Positions 30,207 to 39,479 of a stretch of 64,000 bases of DNA are shown one piece after another. The notes beneath the pieces are model-generated. The model was not told where the DNA came from. It did not search any database and saw only the letters and a list, made by a program, of their open reading frames with translations. The translations under genes and the position numbers were made by a program. The stretch is from Candidatus Spongiihabitans thiooxidans (lineage in GTDB: Bacteria > Pseudomonadota > Gammaproteobacteria > Arenicellales > Poriferihabitantaceae). Every line of letters begins with the position of its first letter. Position 1 is the stretch's first letter. The stretch spans positions 62,001-126,000 of the forward strand of contig LFLB01000002.1 of the NCBI GenBank assembly GCA_001543005.1, in the 5' to 3' direction.

Positions 30207-31067
30207 ATGCTGGACATCACTCGCCATACGGCAAGTTACGAAAAGTCGGTACACGGTAGCTGGATTGAGGCAATCGCTGGCGCCATAGATCAGATAAATT
30301 CGGGGTCGTGTCCGAAACACCTGGTGAATGCGATTGGGACCCTGGTTAAGTTCGACATGGCTATGTCGGTGGTTTACAGTCGTCAGCGTAAACCATTCTA
30401 TGTTTGTGATACGTTTCAGACGGAGAAAGCAAAGCAGGGACTCGCGAACTATATAAACAGCACCTATGTACTGAATCCCGCCTATGCCGCTTACTGCGGC
30501 AGATTGAATTCGGGTGTTTACCGGATTCGTGAGCTATCGTCTGGAAACCGGGTCAGTAGCGATCATTATCATACGCTCAAGATTAAACGAATTCTCGGTG
30601 AGGAACTGGAATACATCACCGAATGTTGGCCGCATAACATGGAGGAAATTTTCATTGCTATTTCCTTGCCAGCGAATGAGATGGGTGAAATCAGCCTGTT
30701 GCGGGCCAGATCAAAGGGCGGCTTTGTTGATGCTGATATCGCCCTTTTAAATACGCACTTGCCGATAATTGAAGCGATATATCGGCAGTATTGGATCAAG
30801 GCCCGTTGTTACGCATCGATAGACAATACGGTCACGCCAATGGATTATCTGCTTAAAACCGTATTTGACGGCCAGCTGAGTACCAGGGAAAACCAGGTCG
30901 TGGTGTTGGTGCTAAAAGGGACTGGCGGGCAAGACATTGCGGATGCATTAGGCATATCTTTGACCACGGTGAAAACCCATCGCAAGAACCTGTACAGAAA
31001 GCTGGGTATTACAACCCAAACAGAGCTGTTCTCACTGGCACTGAATACACTGGCACTTCACACCTGA
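30207..31067 (+). CDS. LuxR-type helix-turn-helix transcriptional regulator
   Basis: 286 aa. The C-terminal GerE/LuxR HTH is clear (residues ~220-280: 'LSTRENQVVVLVLKGTGGQDIADALGIS' in pieces, then 'TVKTHRKNLYRKLGI'). The ~200-residue N-terminal part is not a recognisable acyl-homoserine-lactone domain or response-regulator receiver; it looks like a GAF-like or unclassified ligand sensor. Being encoded between the PLP-enzyme gene and the ABC operon, both preceded by the same dyad, it is the probable local regulator, possibly sensing the imported substrate. Confidence 0.8.
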   Translation: MLDITRHTASYEKSVHGSWIEAIAGAIDQINSGSCPKHLVNAIGTLVKFDMAMSVVYSRQRKPFYVCDTFQTEKAKQGLANYINSTYVLNPAYAAYCGRLNSGVYRIRELSSGNRVSSDHYHTLKIKRILGEELEYITECWPHNMEEIFIAISLPANEMGEISLLRARSKGGFVDADIALLNTHLPIIEAIYRQYWIKARCYASIDNTVTPMDYLLKTVFDGQLSTRENQVVVLVLKGTGGQDIADALGISLTTVKTHRKNLYRKLGITTQTELFSLALNTLALHT

Positions 31068-31172
31068 TATGCTACCCGTATTGCACAGTCAGCTACAGAC
31101 TGGATCAGGTTGTCTAAACGAGTATTTTGTTATCGCCGCATATCAACAACAGCGCCGCATTATTGGAACCCC

Positions 31173-31190
31173 ATCCTACTTAGGGGGGAT
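31173..31190 (+). promoter_or_regulatory. Putative operator dyad upstream of the ABC-transporter operon
   Basis: ATCCTACTTAGGGGGGAT, matching the dyad at 28761-28778 at 16 of 18 positions; with flanks it reads CATCC...GGATG. It is followed by GATTTCACTCACA (31204-31216), paralleling GATTCCCTCACA upstream of the PLP gene, and then TA-rich sequence. It lies 85 nt before the start codon of the binding-protein gene. Confidence 0.6.
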
Positions 31191-31275
31191 GGCAGGCTTG
31201 CTGGATTTCACTCACACTTAATGATGCTCGTTTCAAATACTTACACATTTCAAACAGAATCCTGTGGAGGACATA

Positions 31276-32094
31276 ATGAAATATCGTAAATTAAAATCTG
31301 TAGCTCTGGTCGCTCTGTCTATGACACTGTTCGCAAATAGTGCGCAGGCCGAAACCTTGCGCGTTGGGATGGAGTGTACCTACGCCCCATTTAACTACCG
31401 AACAGCGGATGGAGAGTTGACTGGCTATGATGTTGATGTTGCCAAAGGTGTCAGCAGCCTCATCGGCGCGGAAGTTGAGTTCGTATGCCAGAAATACGAT
31501 GGCATGATACCTGCTTTGCTGGCGAACAAGTTCGATCTGATCGTCGCATCCATGTCGATTACCGAAAAACGCCGGAAGAAGATCGATTTCTCCAGCCCGT
31601 ATCGCATTTCCGTTGGACGTCTGGTCGGTAAAAAGAACGGTAACTTTAATTTGTTCAATGCCGACGGTTCGGTGAATGTGGACGGCTTCGACGGTGTCAA
31701 GGTCGGCCTTGAGCGGGCATCAACCTATGAGAACTGGTTCGTGGCTAAAGTACCCGACGCGAATATTCTGAGATACGACAACAACGAAGCAATGTATCTG
31801 GATCTGCAAAATGGCCGCACCGATGTAATCATGACCAACCCGATGAAAGCCTTCCTCAAATTCCTCAGCAAAGAAGACGGTGCGGGTTATGAATTCGTCA
31901 GTCCGGCCATCAATGAAACGGAATACTTCGGAGTCGGTGTTGGAATTGGATTGCGTAAAGGCAATGACGAGTTGCTCGGTCGGATCAATACCGCACTGAA
32001 ACAGCTCACCAATGACGGCTCGCTGGAAAAATATGCGCTCAAGATTTTTCCGTTCGCGATTCATCCGGATAAATGGGTTGACCTGAACTACTAG
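31276..32094 (+). CDS. Amino-acid ABC transporter, periplasmic binding protein
   Basis: Family 3 solute-binding protein (HisJ/ArgT/OccT type), 272 aa. Signal peptide MKYRKLKSVALVALSMTLFA..SAQA with cleavage near residue 25, then 'LRVGMECTYAPFNYRTADGELTGYDVDVAKGV', the diagnostic lobe-1 start given here in outline, and 'DLIVASMSITEKRRKKIDFS'. I use the ATG at 31276 with GGAGG just upstream; GTG at 31264 is also in frame. The binding-site pattern resembles importers of basic or polar amino acids and opines; the exact ligand cannot be read. First gene of a five-gene operon. Confidence 0.9.
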   Translation: MKYRKLKSVALVALSMTLFANSAQAETLRVGMECTYAPFNYRTADGELTGYDVDVAKGVSSLIGAEVEFVCQKYDGMIPALLANKFDLIVASMSITEKRRKKIDFSSPYRISVGRLVGKKNGNFNLFNADGSVNVDGFDGVKVGLERASTYENWFVAKVPDANILRYDNNEAMYLDLQNGRTDVIMTNPMKAFLKFLSKEDGAGYEFVSPAINETEYFGVGVGIGLRKGNDELLGRINTALKQLTNDGSLEKYALKIFPFAIHPDKWVDLNY

Positions 32095-32234
32095 CCCTTC
32101 ATATGGGTGACCTCTCGGACACTCTTCGTCATTTTGGGCGTAGCCATTCAGAGTAACGGTCTCCACCTGCAATTCGACTGGTTGCTACAGCGGTGCGGTC
32201 TGTCCTAATGGATAATTAAGGGAACTTCTGCAAA

Positions 32235-32930
32235 ATGTCAGAAATTGCGGGTTGGGCAGACGACTTTTTCTGGGGAGCGATGGTCGTGATCCGAATTTTT
32301 GCAGTCTCGCTGGTGCTTTCGGTCATCATCGGCCTGATTGGATCGGCGATGAAACTATCCGGGAGTCGAGTAACCCAGGCCATCGTCAACGCCTATACCG
32401 TGATCTTTCGGGGAACACCCGAGCTGCTGGTTCTGCTGCTCATTTATTTTGGTGCGGCGATCTCCCTGACCGCAATTGTTCAGTTCTTCGACCCCACCGT
32501 TAAATTTATTGAAATACCGCCATTTTGGGCAGGCGCATTCGCCATCGCACTGATTGTCGGGGCCTATATGACCGAAACGTTCCGTGGTGCATTCCTCGGT
32601 GTCGACCCCGGCCATGTCGAGGCGGCGCGCGCCCTGGGACTCAGCCAATTCCAAACCTTCGTCTATGTGCGGATTCCGCAGATGTGGCGTCTGGCACTGC
32701 CGAATTTCGGCAATCACATGTTGTCATTGATGAAGGACACAGCACTTATTTCCGTTATCGGTGTGGAAGAAATCGTCTTCGTCGCCGAGATGGCCACTAC
32801 CGTGACCAGTAAACCCTTCACCATGTATATCATTGTCGCCCTCATTTATTTGTGCATCACCACGGTGATAACACTGACGGTGATGGCGTTGGAGAAATAC
32901 GCTAACAAGCACCTGGCGAGTAGCCGATGA
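32235..32930 (+). CDS. Amino-acid ABC transporter permease (HisQ-like)
   Basis: 231-aa inner-membrane permease of the polar amino-acid family. The EAA loop 'EAARALGLSQFQTFVYVRIPQMWRLALP' region (~residues 132-158) contacts the ATPase. About five hydrophobic spans and the 'FRGTPELLVLLLIYFG' signature (~55-70) are visible. Its stop overlaps the start of the second permease by 4 bp, so the two are translationally coupled and likely form a heterodimer. Confidence 0.9.
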   Translation: MSEIAGWADDFFWGAMVVIRIFAVSLVLSVIIGLIGSAMKLSGSRVTQAIVNAYTVIFRGTPELLVLLLIYFGAAISLTAIVQFFDPTVKFIEIPPFWAGAFAIALIVGAYMTETFRGAFLGVDPGHVEAARALGLSQFQTFVYVRIPQMWRLALPNFGNHMLSLMKDTALISVIGVEEIVFVAEMATTVTSKPFTMYIIVALIYLCITTVITLTVMALEKYANKHLASSR

Positions 32931-33625
32931 CATTCGACTTCAGTTTGATATTCAGCAGCATCCCGAAATTACTGAGCGGGCTCGGTCTGACCCTGGAGCT
33001 ACTGATTTTGTCCTCCTTTATCGGTCTGGTGCTGGCCGTTTTTACGTTGCTGATGCGCATCAGTGGCCGCTGGTTTCTGATGGCACCAGCGGTCGCCTAC
33101 ATCTACATATTTCGCGGCACTCCCATCCTGGTTCAGATCTTCGTGATTTACTATGGTCTGCCGCAGTTTGAGTTTATTCGCACCGGCGTGTTGTGGCCGA
33201 TTCTGCGCGAGCCGTTCTGGTGTTGTGTTATCGCCCTCAGCCTGAACGCCGGCGCCTATGTCTCAGAAATATTGCGTGGCGGCGTACTCGGTGTGGACAA
33301 GGGTGTGCTGGAAGCAGCCTCGGCGCTGGGTATTTCAAAATCCCAGCGTTTTATTTATATTACCTCGCCCATCGCCATCAGACTGTCACTGCCCGCCTAC
33401 TGTAACGACACGATCAGCATGACCAAGGCAACCGCTCTAGCCAGTACGGTCACGCTACTGGAGATGACCGGCGTGGCCCGAACCATCGTGGCACAGACTT
33501 TTTCACCTTACGAGATCTTTATTTCGGTAGCGATCATTTATATGGTGATGGCGTGGATGCTACAGAAAGGGTTTGGCCTGTTGGAAATACGAATGAGCCG
33601 ATATCTCAAGGCGACGGCGGGATAG
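32927..33625 (+). CDS. Amino-acid ABC transporter permease (HisM-like)
   Basis: 232-aa second permease. 'FRGTPILVQIFVIYYGLPQFEF' (~residues 62-83) and the EAA loop 'LEAASALGISKSQRFIYITSPIAIRLSLP' region (~127-156) are typical of HisM/OccM. About five TM segments. Overlaps the previous gene by 4 bp (ATGA). Confidence 0.9.
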   Translation: MTFDFSLIFSSIPKLLSGLGLTLELLILSSFIGLVLAVFTLLMRISGRWFLMAPAVAYIYIFRGTPILVQIFVIYYGLPQFEFIRTGVLWPILREPFWCCVIALSLNAGAYVSEILRGGVLGVDKGVLEAASALGISKSQRFIYITSPIAIRLSLPAYCNDTISMTKATALASTVTLLEMTGVARTIVAQTFSPYEIFISVAIIYMVMAWMLQKGFGLLEIRMSRYLKATAG

Positions 33626-33662
33626 TTAAGGAATCTTTTGATTAAACAAGGCCGGAGTCAAC

Positions 33663-34442
33663 ATGAGCAAACAAGAACCAGATATGAATACTAACAAGAG
33701 TGAACAAGAGCCTATTGTCATCCTCGAGCACGTTTGCAAAAACTTTGGTGGATTCAAAGCCCTGACCGATGTGAATCTTACCGTTCACGAAGGGAAAAAA
33801 ATCGTTGTCTGCGGGCCGTCCGGATCCGGCAAGTCCACCATGATTCGATGCATCAACCGTCTGGAGGAACACGACAGCGGCCGCATCGTTGTGGCCGGCA
33901 AGGAACTCACCCATGAACTCAAGGATATCGACGCGGTACGTTGCGAGGTTGGCATGGTCTTCCAGAGCTTTAATTTGTTTCCACATCTGAAGGTGCTGGA
34001 TAATCTCACCCTCGCGCTAAAACTGGTACGCAAAATGCCCAAACTCGAGGCGCGGGAAACCGCGATGCGATACCTCGAACGGGTACATATCCCGGATCAG
34101 GTTGACAAATACCCGAGTCAACTATCTGGCGGACAGCAACAGCGCGTAGCCATTGCCCGCGCATTGTGCATGAATCCTAAAATCATGCTGTTCGACGAGC
34201 CAACCTCCGCACTGGATCCGGAAATGATCAGCGAGGTGCTGGACGTTATGGTGGGGCTGGCGCAGGATGGTATGACCATGATTTGCGTCACCCATGAGAT
34301 GGGTTTCGCACGCTCCATTGCCGACTATATCGTCTTCATGGACCAGGGTGAGATCGTCGAAATAAATCCTCCGATGGAATTTTTCGAAAACCCCAAGAGC
34401 GAGCGCACCAAACTGTTTCTCAAGCAGATTCTGACTCACTAA
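33663..34442 (+). CDS. Amino-acid ABC transporter ATP-binding protein
   Basis: 259-aa ATPase of the GlnQ/HisP group. Walker A '[13 protein letters not shown]' (~residues 57-69), Q-loop '[15 protein letters not shown]', ABC signature '[15 protein letters not shown]', Walker B '[14 protein letters not shown]' and the switch His in '[12 protein letters not shown]' are all intact. Powers the two permeases encoded immediately upstream. Confidence 0.94.
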   Translation: MSKQEPDMNTNKSEQEPIVILEHVCKNFGGFKALTDVNLTVHEGKKIVVCGPSGSGKSTMIRCINRLEEHDSGRIVVAGKELTHELKDIDAVRCEVGMVFQSFNLFPHLKVLDNLTLALKLVRKMPKLEARETAMRYLERVHIPDQVDKYPSQLSGGQQQRVAIARALCMNPKIMLFDEPTSALDPEMISEVLDVMVGLAQDGMTMICVTHEMGFARSIADYIVFMDQGEIVEINPPMEFFENPKSERTKLFLKQILTH

Positions 34443-34464
34443 CGTATTTTTCAGGAATCACCAG

Positions 34465-35247
34465 ATGGGCGAAATGAAGGATATTGACGAACTGGTCTCG
34501 TTTGGTACTGCACTGGCGCAGCTAAGCCGTGGCATCATACTCTCGCATCCAATACAGGACGTGAAGTACGAAATAAAGGCGGATGGTTCACCAGTAACAC
34601 GGGTAGATCGGGAGGTTGAACAAAGCTTGAGAGCGTATATCGAGGCTCACTACCCCGATGATGATATTTTCGGTGAGGAGTTACCGAATTGGGACACGGG
34701 TGCGGAACGGGTATGGCTGATAGATCCCATTGATGGCACCAGGCAGTACGCCACCGGCATCCCGCTCTATAGCACATTAATCGCACTGGCTGAAGCGGGT
34801 CGGTTTGTATTTGGTGTGATGGATTTTCCCGCGACCGGTGACCGCTGGATAGGTGGGCACGGTTATCCGACTCGTTGGAACGGCCGAGTGGTGAGGGTTG
34901 CTCAATGCGCCGACCTGCACCACGCGACAGTGGCGCGCAGTGAATCAAACCGGTGCAGTACCGAAGAGAATATTGGGTCGTCGAGACTCGCCGGCGCAGG
35001 GTCATTCAGCGTCTGTGGCGCGGGGAGCTACGGTTTCGCCATGGTCGCATCAGGCAAACTGGATATTGCGATAGACACCGGGTTGGAGCTGTTCGATATC
35101 GCGGCGCCAGTAGCGATCATCGAAGCTGCCGGAGGGTCGGCTACCGACTGGGCCGGTCAGCCGCTCACGCTCAATTTCCACGGCCGTACCCTGTTCCTGG
35201 GCGACTCCGCTTTGCTCGGTCCTGCAATCGACCTGTTACAAACCTGA
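34465..35247 (+). CDS. Inositol-monophosphatase-family phosphatase
   Basis: Mg-dependent phosphatase of the IMPase/HisN/CysQ superfamily, 260 aa. Metal ligands: 'ADGSPVTRVD' (~39-48), Glu in 'DDIFGEELP' (~69), 'WLIDPIDGTRQYATGIP' (~90-106) and 'ELFDIAAPVAIIEAAGG' (~210). The overall pattern resembles histidinol-phosphatase-like members more than true inositol phosphatases. It begins 22 bp after the ATPase gene, so it is probably the last gene of the importer operon and may dephosphorylate an intermediate of the imported compound's metabolism (inference). Confidence 0.85.
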   Translation: MGEMKDIDELVSFGTALAQLSRGIILSHPIQDVKYEIKADGSPVTRVDREVEQSLRAYIEAHYPDDDIFGEELPNWDTGAERVWLIDPIDGTRQYATGIPLYSTLIALAEAGRFVFGVMDFPATGDRWIGGHGYPTRWNGRVVRVAQCADLHHATVARSESNRCSTEENIGSSRLAGAGSFSVCGAGSYGFAMVASGKLDIAIDTGLELFDIAAPVAIIEAAGGSATDWAGQPLTLNFHGRTLFLGDSALLGPAIDLLQT

Positions 35248-35615
35248 CCGCCCTATCTCCGGGGCTATACTCGTACCGACAACCAATAGACGGCCAAGCC
35301 ACGCACCGCCGTTGCCACCCATAGCATCAGCATCCTTACCTTAGTTTTGGTATATATCCTTATGTCCAATCAACCACGCTTTGTACTTTGACCACATCTT
35401 TATCGGCGCAAAGTATTAAGTCCCTGTGTAAAGTCCGCATATCAACGATGGGGTTATCTGTGTCTCTCATTGTGTCAAGCCCATGCGGCATTTAGATCGT
35501 AGTGATGTTTTTAACGTAATTAGCAACTTTCACTGCTTTGCCTGCAGGATTATTAATTTCCCCGATGCCACAACGAATTCCCTGACAAATCTAAATGACC
35601 GAATCTTAAAGTTTG
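35248..35615. other. 368-bp gap between the importer operon and msrAB
   Basis: No convincing gene, RNA or terminator. A 65-codon frame at 35483-35680 runs into the msrAB 3' end and has no family resemblance. It marks the end of the accessory metabolic module. Confidence 0.5.
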
Positions 35616-36791
35616 TTATTCCGAGAATAACGCCAGGTAGTTCGCGTAGCCCTGGTCTTCCATTTTTTCTTTCTCGATAAATTTCAGTGCCGCAGAATTT
35701 ATGCAGTAGCGTAAGCCGGTAGGCGCCGGCCCATCATTAAAAATATGTCCCAGATGGGAGCCGCCATATTTGCTTTTGATTTCTGTTCTTGGTTGCAGCA
35801 ACTTGTAATCCACGCTTTCGACAATAAAGCGCTTATCAATCGGCTCCCAGAAACTCGGCCAACCGGTGCCAGAGCGAAATTTGGAAGTGGATGAGAAAAG
35901 GGGTTCACCGGAAACAACATCGACATATATTCCGTGTTCTTTGTTATTCCAGTATTCGTTCTGAAAAGGGGGTTCCGTGGATTCGAGCTGAGTGACGGCG
36001 TACTGCATTTTTGAAAGCATCGTTTTGAGCGTTTCATCGCCAGGTTTTTTATACGTTTCATATCCGGGCTGCGTTTCGGATGGTTGACTAACCGCCGACG
36101 TTTTTTCGCCGTATTTAAGATGTAGCTGGTCGCCCCAAATTTTTTCAAGATATTGATCACGGCCAGAGCCGTGACGGTAAACCTTATATCGCAAAGGGCT
36201 CTTCTTGTAGTAGTCCTGATGATAATCTTCGGCATCGTAAAACTTATCGAATGGTATTATTTCTATAGATATCGGCTTGCTATAGCGGTCGGATGCTTCC
36301 AATTCATCGCGCGACTTTATCGCAATTTCTTTTTCCGTCTCATTTTGGTAGAAAATTGCAGGTCGGTATTCGCTTCCCCGGTCGACAAATTGGCCGTCGT
36401 TATCGGTGGGATCAATATCTTTCCAGAATCGGTGTAGCAACGCTTCGTAAGACACCACTTTCGGGTCGTAGAAAACTTGTACGGATTCGGTATGCCCGGT
36501 GTTTCCGCCGCCGACTTTGCGGTAGGTTGGGTTGTCCGTATGACCGCCGCTATAGCCGGATACTGCTTCGCTAACGCCATCCAGTTTTTCGAATATGGCC
36601 TCAATGCACCAAAAACAGCCGCCAGCAAAAGTGGCCACTGCCAACCCCGAGCGATCGGTGTTTTTTTCTGTTTCACTGCCAGCCGGTTTGGTTATGACCT
36701 GAGCGGTGATGGTTTCAGATTGACTAGTCGCTAATTTGATCAATACCAGCGCAACGGCCACGAAACCGAGTACGATAAAAATTTGTTTCAT
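35616..36791 (-). CDS. msrAB: Fused peptide methionine sulfoxide reductase MsrA/MsrB
   Basis: Repairs both S- and R-methionine sulfoxide. 391 aa: an N-terminal signal anchor (residues ~4-22), MsrA domain with '[19 protein letters not shown]' (~55-73) and '[12 protein letters not shown]', then the MsrB domain from ~255 ('[12 protein letters not shown]'...'[25 protein letters not shown]'), with catalytic Cys in RYCIN. The MsrB zinc cysteines are absent (GIYVDVVSG where CxxC is usual) and the usual resolving Cys of SGCGWPS is Thr. The protein should be envelope-located, like Neisseria PilB-type fusions but without a thioredoxin domain. Confidence 0.93.
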   Translation of the reverse strand: MKQIFIVLGFVAVALVLIKLATSQSETITAQVITKPAGSETEKNTDRSGLAVATFAGGCFWCIEAIFEKLDGVSEAVSGYSGGHTDNPTYRKVGGGNTGHTESVQVFYDPKVVSYEALLHRFWKDIDPTDNDGQFVDRGSEYRPAIFYQNETEKEIAIKSRDELEASDRYSKPISIEIIPFDKFYDAEDYHQDYYKKSPLRYKVYRHGSGRDQYLEKIWGDQLHLKYGEKTSAVSQPSETQPGYETYKKPGDETLKTMLSKMQYAVTQLESTEPPFQNEYWNNKEHGIYVDVVSGEPLFSSTSKFRSGTGWPSFWEPIDKRFIVESVDYKLLQPRTEIKSKYGGSHLGHIFNDGPAPTGLRYCINSAALKFIEKEKMEDQGYANYLALFSE

Positions 36792-36882
36792 AATATTAGT
36801 AATTGTGTAGATTTAATCTGCACTGTAGAACACATTGACCACCGAGAGTTCAATTTAATGCGCTAATGGAGTCTTGGTCGTT

Positions 36883-37260
36883 TTATAGCATCAATCCCGC
36901 AACTACACTACGCCCGTCGCTGAGGAGAATATTGTAGGTGCGGCAAGCGGCTGCGGTGTCCATTACCTCCATACCAATACCTTTTGCCATCAATGCCTGG
37001 GTGATTGCCGGGTCAGGGAAAACCATAGTGTCTCCGGTTCCAAGAATCAGGACTTCGGCGCCAAGATTTGCAAAATGCACAAAATCCTCATTTTTCAAAT
37101 CAGAAACCTGAGATATTGGCCACATTTCCAGTTTTTCCGGTGTTAAAATTATGCTCTCTTGGTAAAGTGTATCGCCAATCCTGATTTGATACCTATGGTC
37201 GCTTTTTTCGCAGGAGCGGATCATTTGCAATTGCTCAGGATTGTTAAGTACAAGTTTCAT
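36883..37260 (-). CDS. Mth938-like domain protein (DUF498)
   Basis: 125 aa. The family pattern 'LGAEVLILGTGDTMVFPDPAITQALMAKGIGMEVMDTAAACRTYNILLSDGR', shown here only in outline (residues ~67-118), matches the Mth938/NDUFAF3-like family. Its bacterial function is unknown; the eukaryotic relatives assist complex I assembly. Divergent from hom. Confidence 0.85.
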   Translation of the reverse strand: MKLVLNNPEQLQMIRSCEKSDHRYQIRIGDTLYQESIILTPEKLEMWPISQVSDLKNEDFVHFANLGAEVLILGTGDTMVFPDPAITQALMAKGIGMEVMDTAAACRTYNILLSDGRSVVAGLML

Positions 37261-37361
37261 TCTAAAGTTGGCCTGAAATTGGACTGAGTGATAAAAAATT
37301 AAAGCTACAGTTTACCCACTATTCAATTTAATTTCCCCGCAAAGGGATACTTAAAATAATT

Positions 37362-38672
37362 GTGAAAGCAGTCAATATCGGCCTGATTGGTTTAGGCACA
37401 GTCGGTAGCGGCACGTTATCGGTACTGCAACGAAACGCCGAAGAGATCACCCGACGAGCGGGGCGGCAAATCCACGTAATCGCGGTAGCAGTACAAGATA
37501 TCTCAAAGCCGCGTGCGGTTGATACATCCGCTCTACATTTGACCCAGAATCCATTTGAGATCGTCAATCATCCCGATATTGAAATTGTAGTTGAACTTGT
37601 CGGCGGGGACAACATGCCTCTGGAAGCGGTGATGACCGCATTAGACAACGGCAAACACGTCGTGACCGCGAACAAAGCGTTAATTGCGCTACACGGCAAT
37701 AGCATTTTTGAAAAGGCTCAGAGCAAGGGATTGGTAGTGGCTTTTGAAGCCGCAGTGGCAGGCGGTATTCCGATAATAAAAGCCATTCGCGAGGGCTTGT
37801 CGGCAAACCGTATCGAATGGCTTGCGGGCATCATCAACGGTACGTCCAATTATATTCTGACTCAAATGGAAGAGAGCGGCCGGGACTTCAATGATGTTTT
37901 AGCTGAAGCGCAAACGTTGGGGTATGCGGAAGCTGATCCTTCATTCGATATTGACGGCACCGATGCGGCCCACAAACTGACCATCCTGGCATCCATCGCA
38001 TTCGGCATATCCCTGCAATTTGAAAATGTCTATAGGGAGGGTATTACGGAAATTAGCAGCGAAGATATTACTCATGCCCGGGAACTGGGTTATCGTATCA
38101 AACATCTGGGTATCGCCAGAAAAACAGATAACGGCGTGGAGTTGCGCGTGCATCCGACTCTGATACCGCAAAAACGGCTTATCGCCAATGTTGACGGCGT
38201 AATGAATGCGATATTGGTTCAATCCGATGCTGTCGGCCCTACATTATATTACGGTGCTGGTGCAGGTTCAGAACCCACTGCATCTGCGGTAGTTGCTGAT
38301 CTGATAGATGTTGTACGAACGATCACGACAGACCCGGGCAACCGGGTGCCGCATTTGGCGTTTCACCCGGATGCGATAATTGATTTGCCCATATTGCCGA
38401 TGGATGAGATTGAAACGGCGTATTACTTGCGTATGAGCGTAATTAATCAGCCTGGGGTGATGGCATCCATCGCTATGATATTTGGCGGCAGCGATATCAG
38501 TATTGACACAATTTTACAAAAAGGTAGTGGCCAGTCAAATGAAAATGTAACCATAATCATGCTCACCCAAAATACCCGGGAGCGCAATCTGGTGAAAGCA
38601 CTCAAGCAGGTTGAAAGCCTGAATACGGTGAATGGCAGGGTTATGCGAGTCCGACTTGAACAGTTATCCTGA
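37362..38672 (+). CDS. hom: Homoserine dehydrogenase
   Basis: NAD(P)H-dependent reduction of aspartate semialdehyde to homoserine, for Thr and Met synthesis. 436 aa with GTG start. Rossmann 'IGLIGLGTVGSGTLSVL' (~6-22), 'ANKALIALHG', catalytic 'FEAAVAGGIPIIKAIREGL', 'GIINGTSNYILTQM', 'GYAEADPSFDIDGTDAAHKL', and a C-terminal ACT domain from ~350 ('YYLRMSVINQPGVMASIAMIF') for threonine feedback. thrC, its frequent neighbour, does not follow; instead there is a decayed region. Confidence 0.96.
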   Translation: MKAVNIGLIGLGTVGSGTLSVLQRNAEEITRRAGRQIHVIAVAVQDISKPRAVDTSALHLTQNPFEIVNHPDIEIVVELVGGDNMPLEAVMTALDNGKHVVTANKALIALHGNSIFEKAQSKGLVVAFEAAVAGGIPIIKAIREGLSANRIEWLAGIINGTSNYILTQMEESGRDFNDVLAEAQTLGYAEADPSFDIDGTDAAHKLTILASIAFGISLQFENVYREGITEISSEDITHARELGYRIKHLGIARKTDNGVELRVHPTLIPQKRLIANVDGVMNAILVQSDAVGPTLYYGAGAGSEPTASAVVADLIDVVRTITTDPGNRVPHLAFHPDAIIDLPILPMDEIETAYYLRMSVINQPGVMASIAMIFGGSDISIDTILQKGSGQSNENVTIIMLTQNTRERNLVKALKQVESLNTVNGRVMRVRLEQLS

Positions 38673-38786
38673 CCTGTTATTCCAGGAATTATGAGATAAA
38701 ATCAACCCAATGCCAAATTCGATCACCATTTTTTTTGATAAAGCGCCTTTTGTGATCAAAAGAATTGGGAATTTGAGGTTTAATTT

Positions 38787-39023
38787 ATGGAAATATTGAT
38801 GTTGATCGTTGTGTTTGCTGTACTTGGGTTGCTTGCAGGCTGGGTCGGCGATACTAACTATATCAGGATCTTCAGTTTCAAGCATTTGCTCAGCAATCAG
38901 ACAAGAAAATCTTACGCGGAAGCCTGCCGCGCCTCCGATCTTCAGTTTCAAGCATTTGCTCAGCAATCAGACAGCCAGGACAGGGGCCCAAATAATGATG
39001 TGGGGCATAACGATGTAGAGTGA
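38787..39023 (+). CDS. Unrecognised 78-codon frame with one membrane segment
   Basis: Opens with ATG after a GAGG site and begins MEILMLIVVFAVLGLLAGWVG, one clear hydrophobic helix. The rest is encoded across a duplicated 37-bp segment, so the C-terminal half looks scrambled. It may be the remains of a small membrane protein or of gspC, which normally precedes gspD, but no conserved gspC motif can be seen. Treat as doubtful. Confidence 0.3.
   Translation: MEILMLIVVFAVLGLLAGWVGDTNYIRIFSFKHLLSNQTRKSYAEACRASDLQFQAFAQQSDSQDRGPNNDVGHNDVE
38867..38973 (+). repeat. 37-bp direct repeat
   Basis: Two perfect 37-bp copies at 38867-38903 and 38937-38973, each starting GATCTTCAGTTTCAAGCATT and ending CAATCAGACA, with a 33-bp spacer. 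The 70-bp period suggests a single tandem duplication followed by no divergence in the repeat, hence recent. Confidence 0.93.
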
Positions 39024-39440
39024 GTGGGGTTAATCGATTTAACCTTGCAACAGAATATGCAGGATGCCATGCAGCAACTGATTTTCGGGCTACAGAATCA
39101 GCCCGGGCACCAACAGGATTTAGTTGATCGAAACTTAATTGATGAAATCGACAATCCATCCAATAAGTTGTTGCTGGTCCAAATAGCTCAGGTGGCCGAG
39201 CAGGTTGCTGAACCGGAAAGTACCGCACAATTTGCGATTGGTACTACGGAAAGTTCAGAGGCTGCATCCACAGAAGATGTCATCACATTAAATTTTCAAG
39301 CAACAGATATTAATGCGCTGATTAACCTGGTATCTCGGGTAACCAAAAAAAGTTTCATTGTGGATTCTCAAGTTAAGGAGAAAATTACGCTGGTATCCGG
39401 CAGTGGAGTCGGTGTCGGTCGTAAAAATAACGTGTCTTAA
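39024..39440 (+). pseudogene. gspD: Truncated type II secretion secretin GspD (N-terminal fragment)
   Basis: 138 codons. Residues ~87-128 ('VITLNFQATDINALINLVS' then 'RVTKKSFIVDSQVKEKITLVSG') match the start of the N0/N1 domain of GspD-type secretins, where the family reads NFKDADI-VI-VSK-TG-NFIVDP-VKGKVTVIS. After this the frame changes to unrelated residues and stops; the ~500-residue secretin body is missing. No signal peptide is visible. IS1595-type transposase sequence begins immediately downstream. Together with gspL and gspM remnants it indicates a deleted operon. Confidence 0.72.
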
Positions 39441-39479
39441 CTAGATAGTGTCGTCATAAGATTTTAGCCCAAAGCATCA

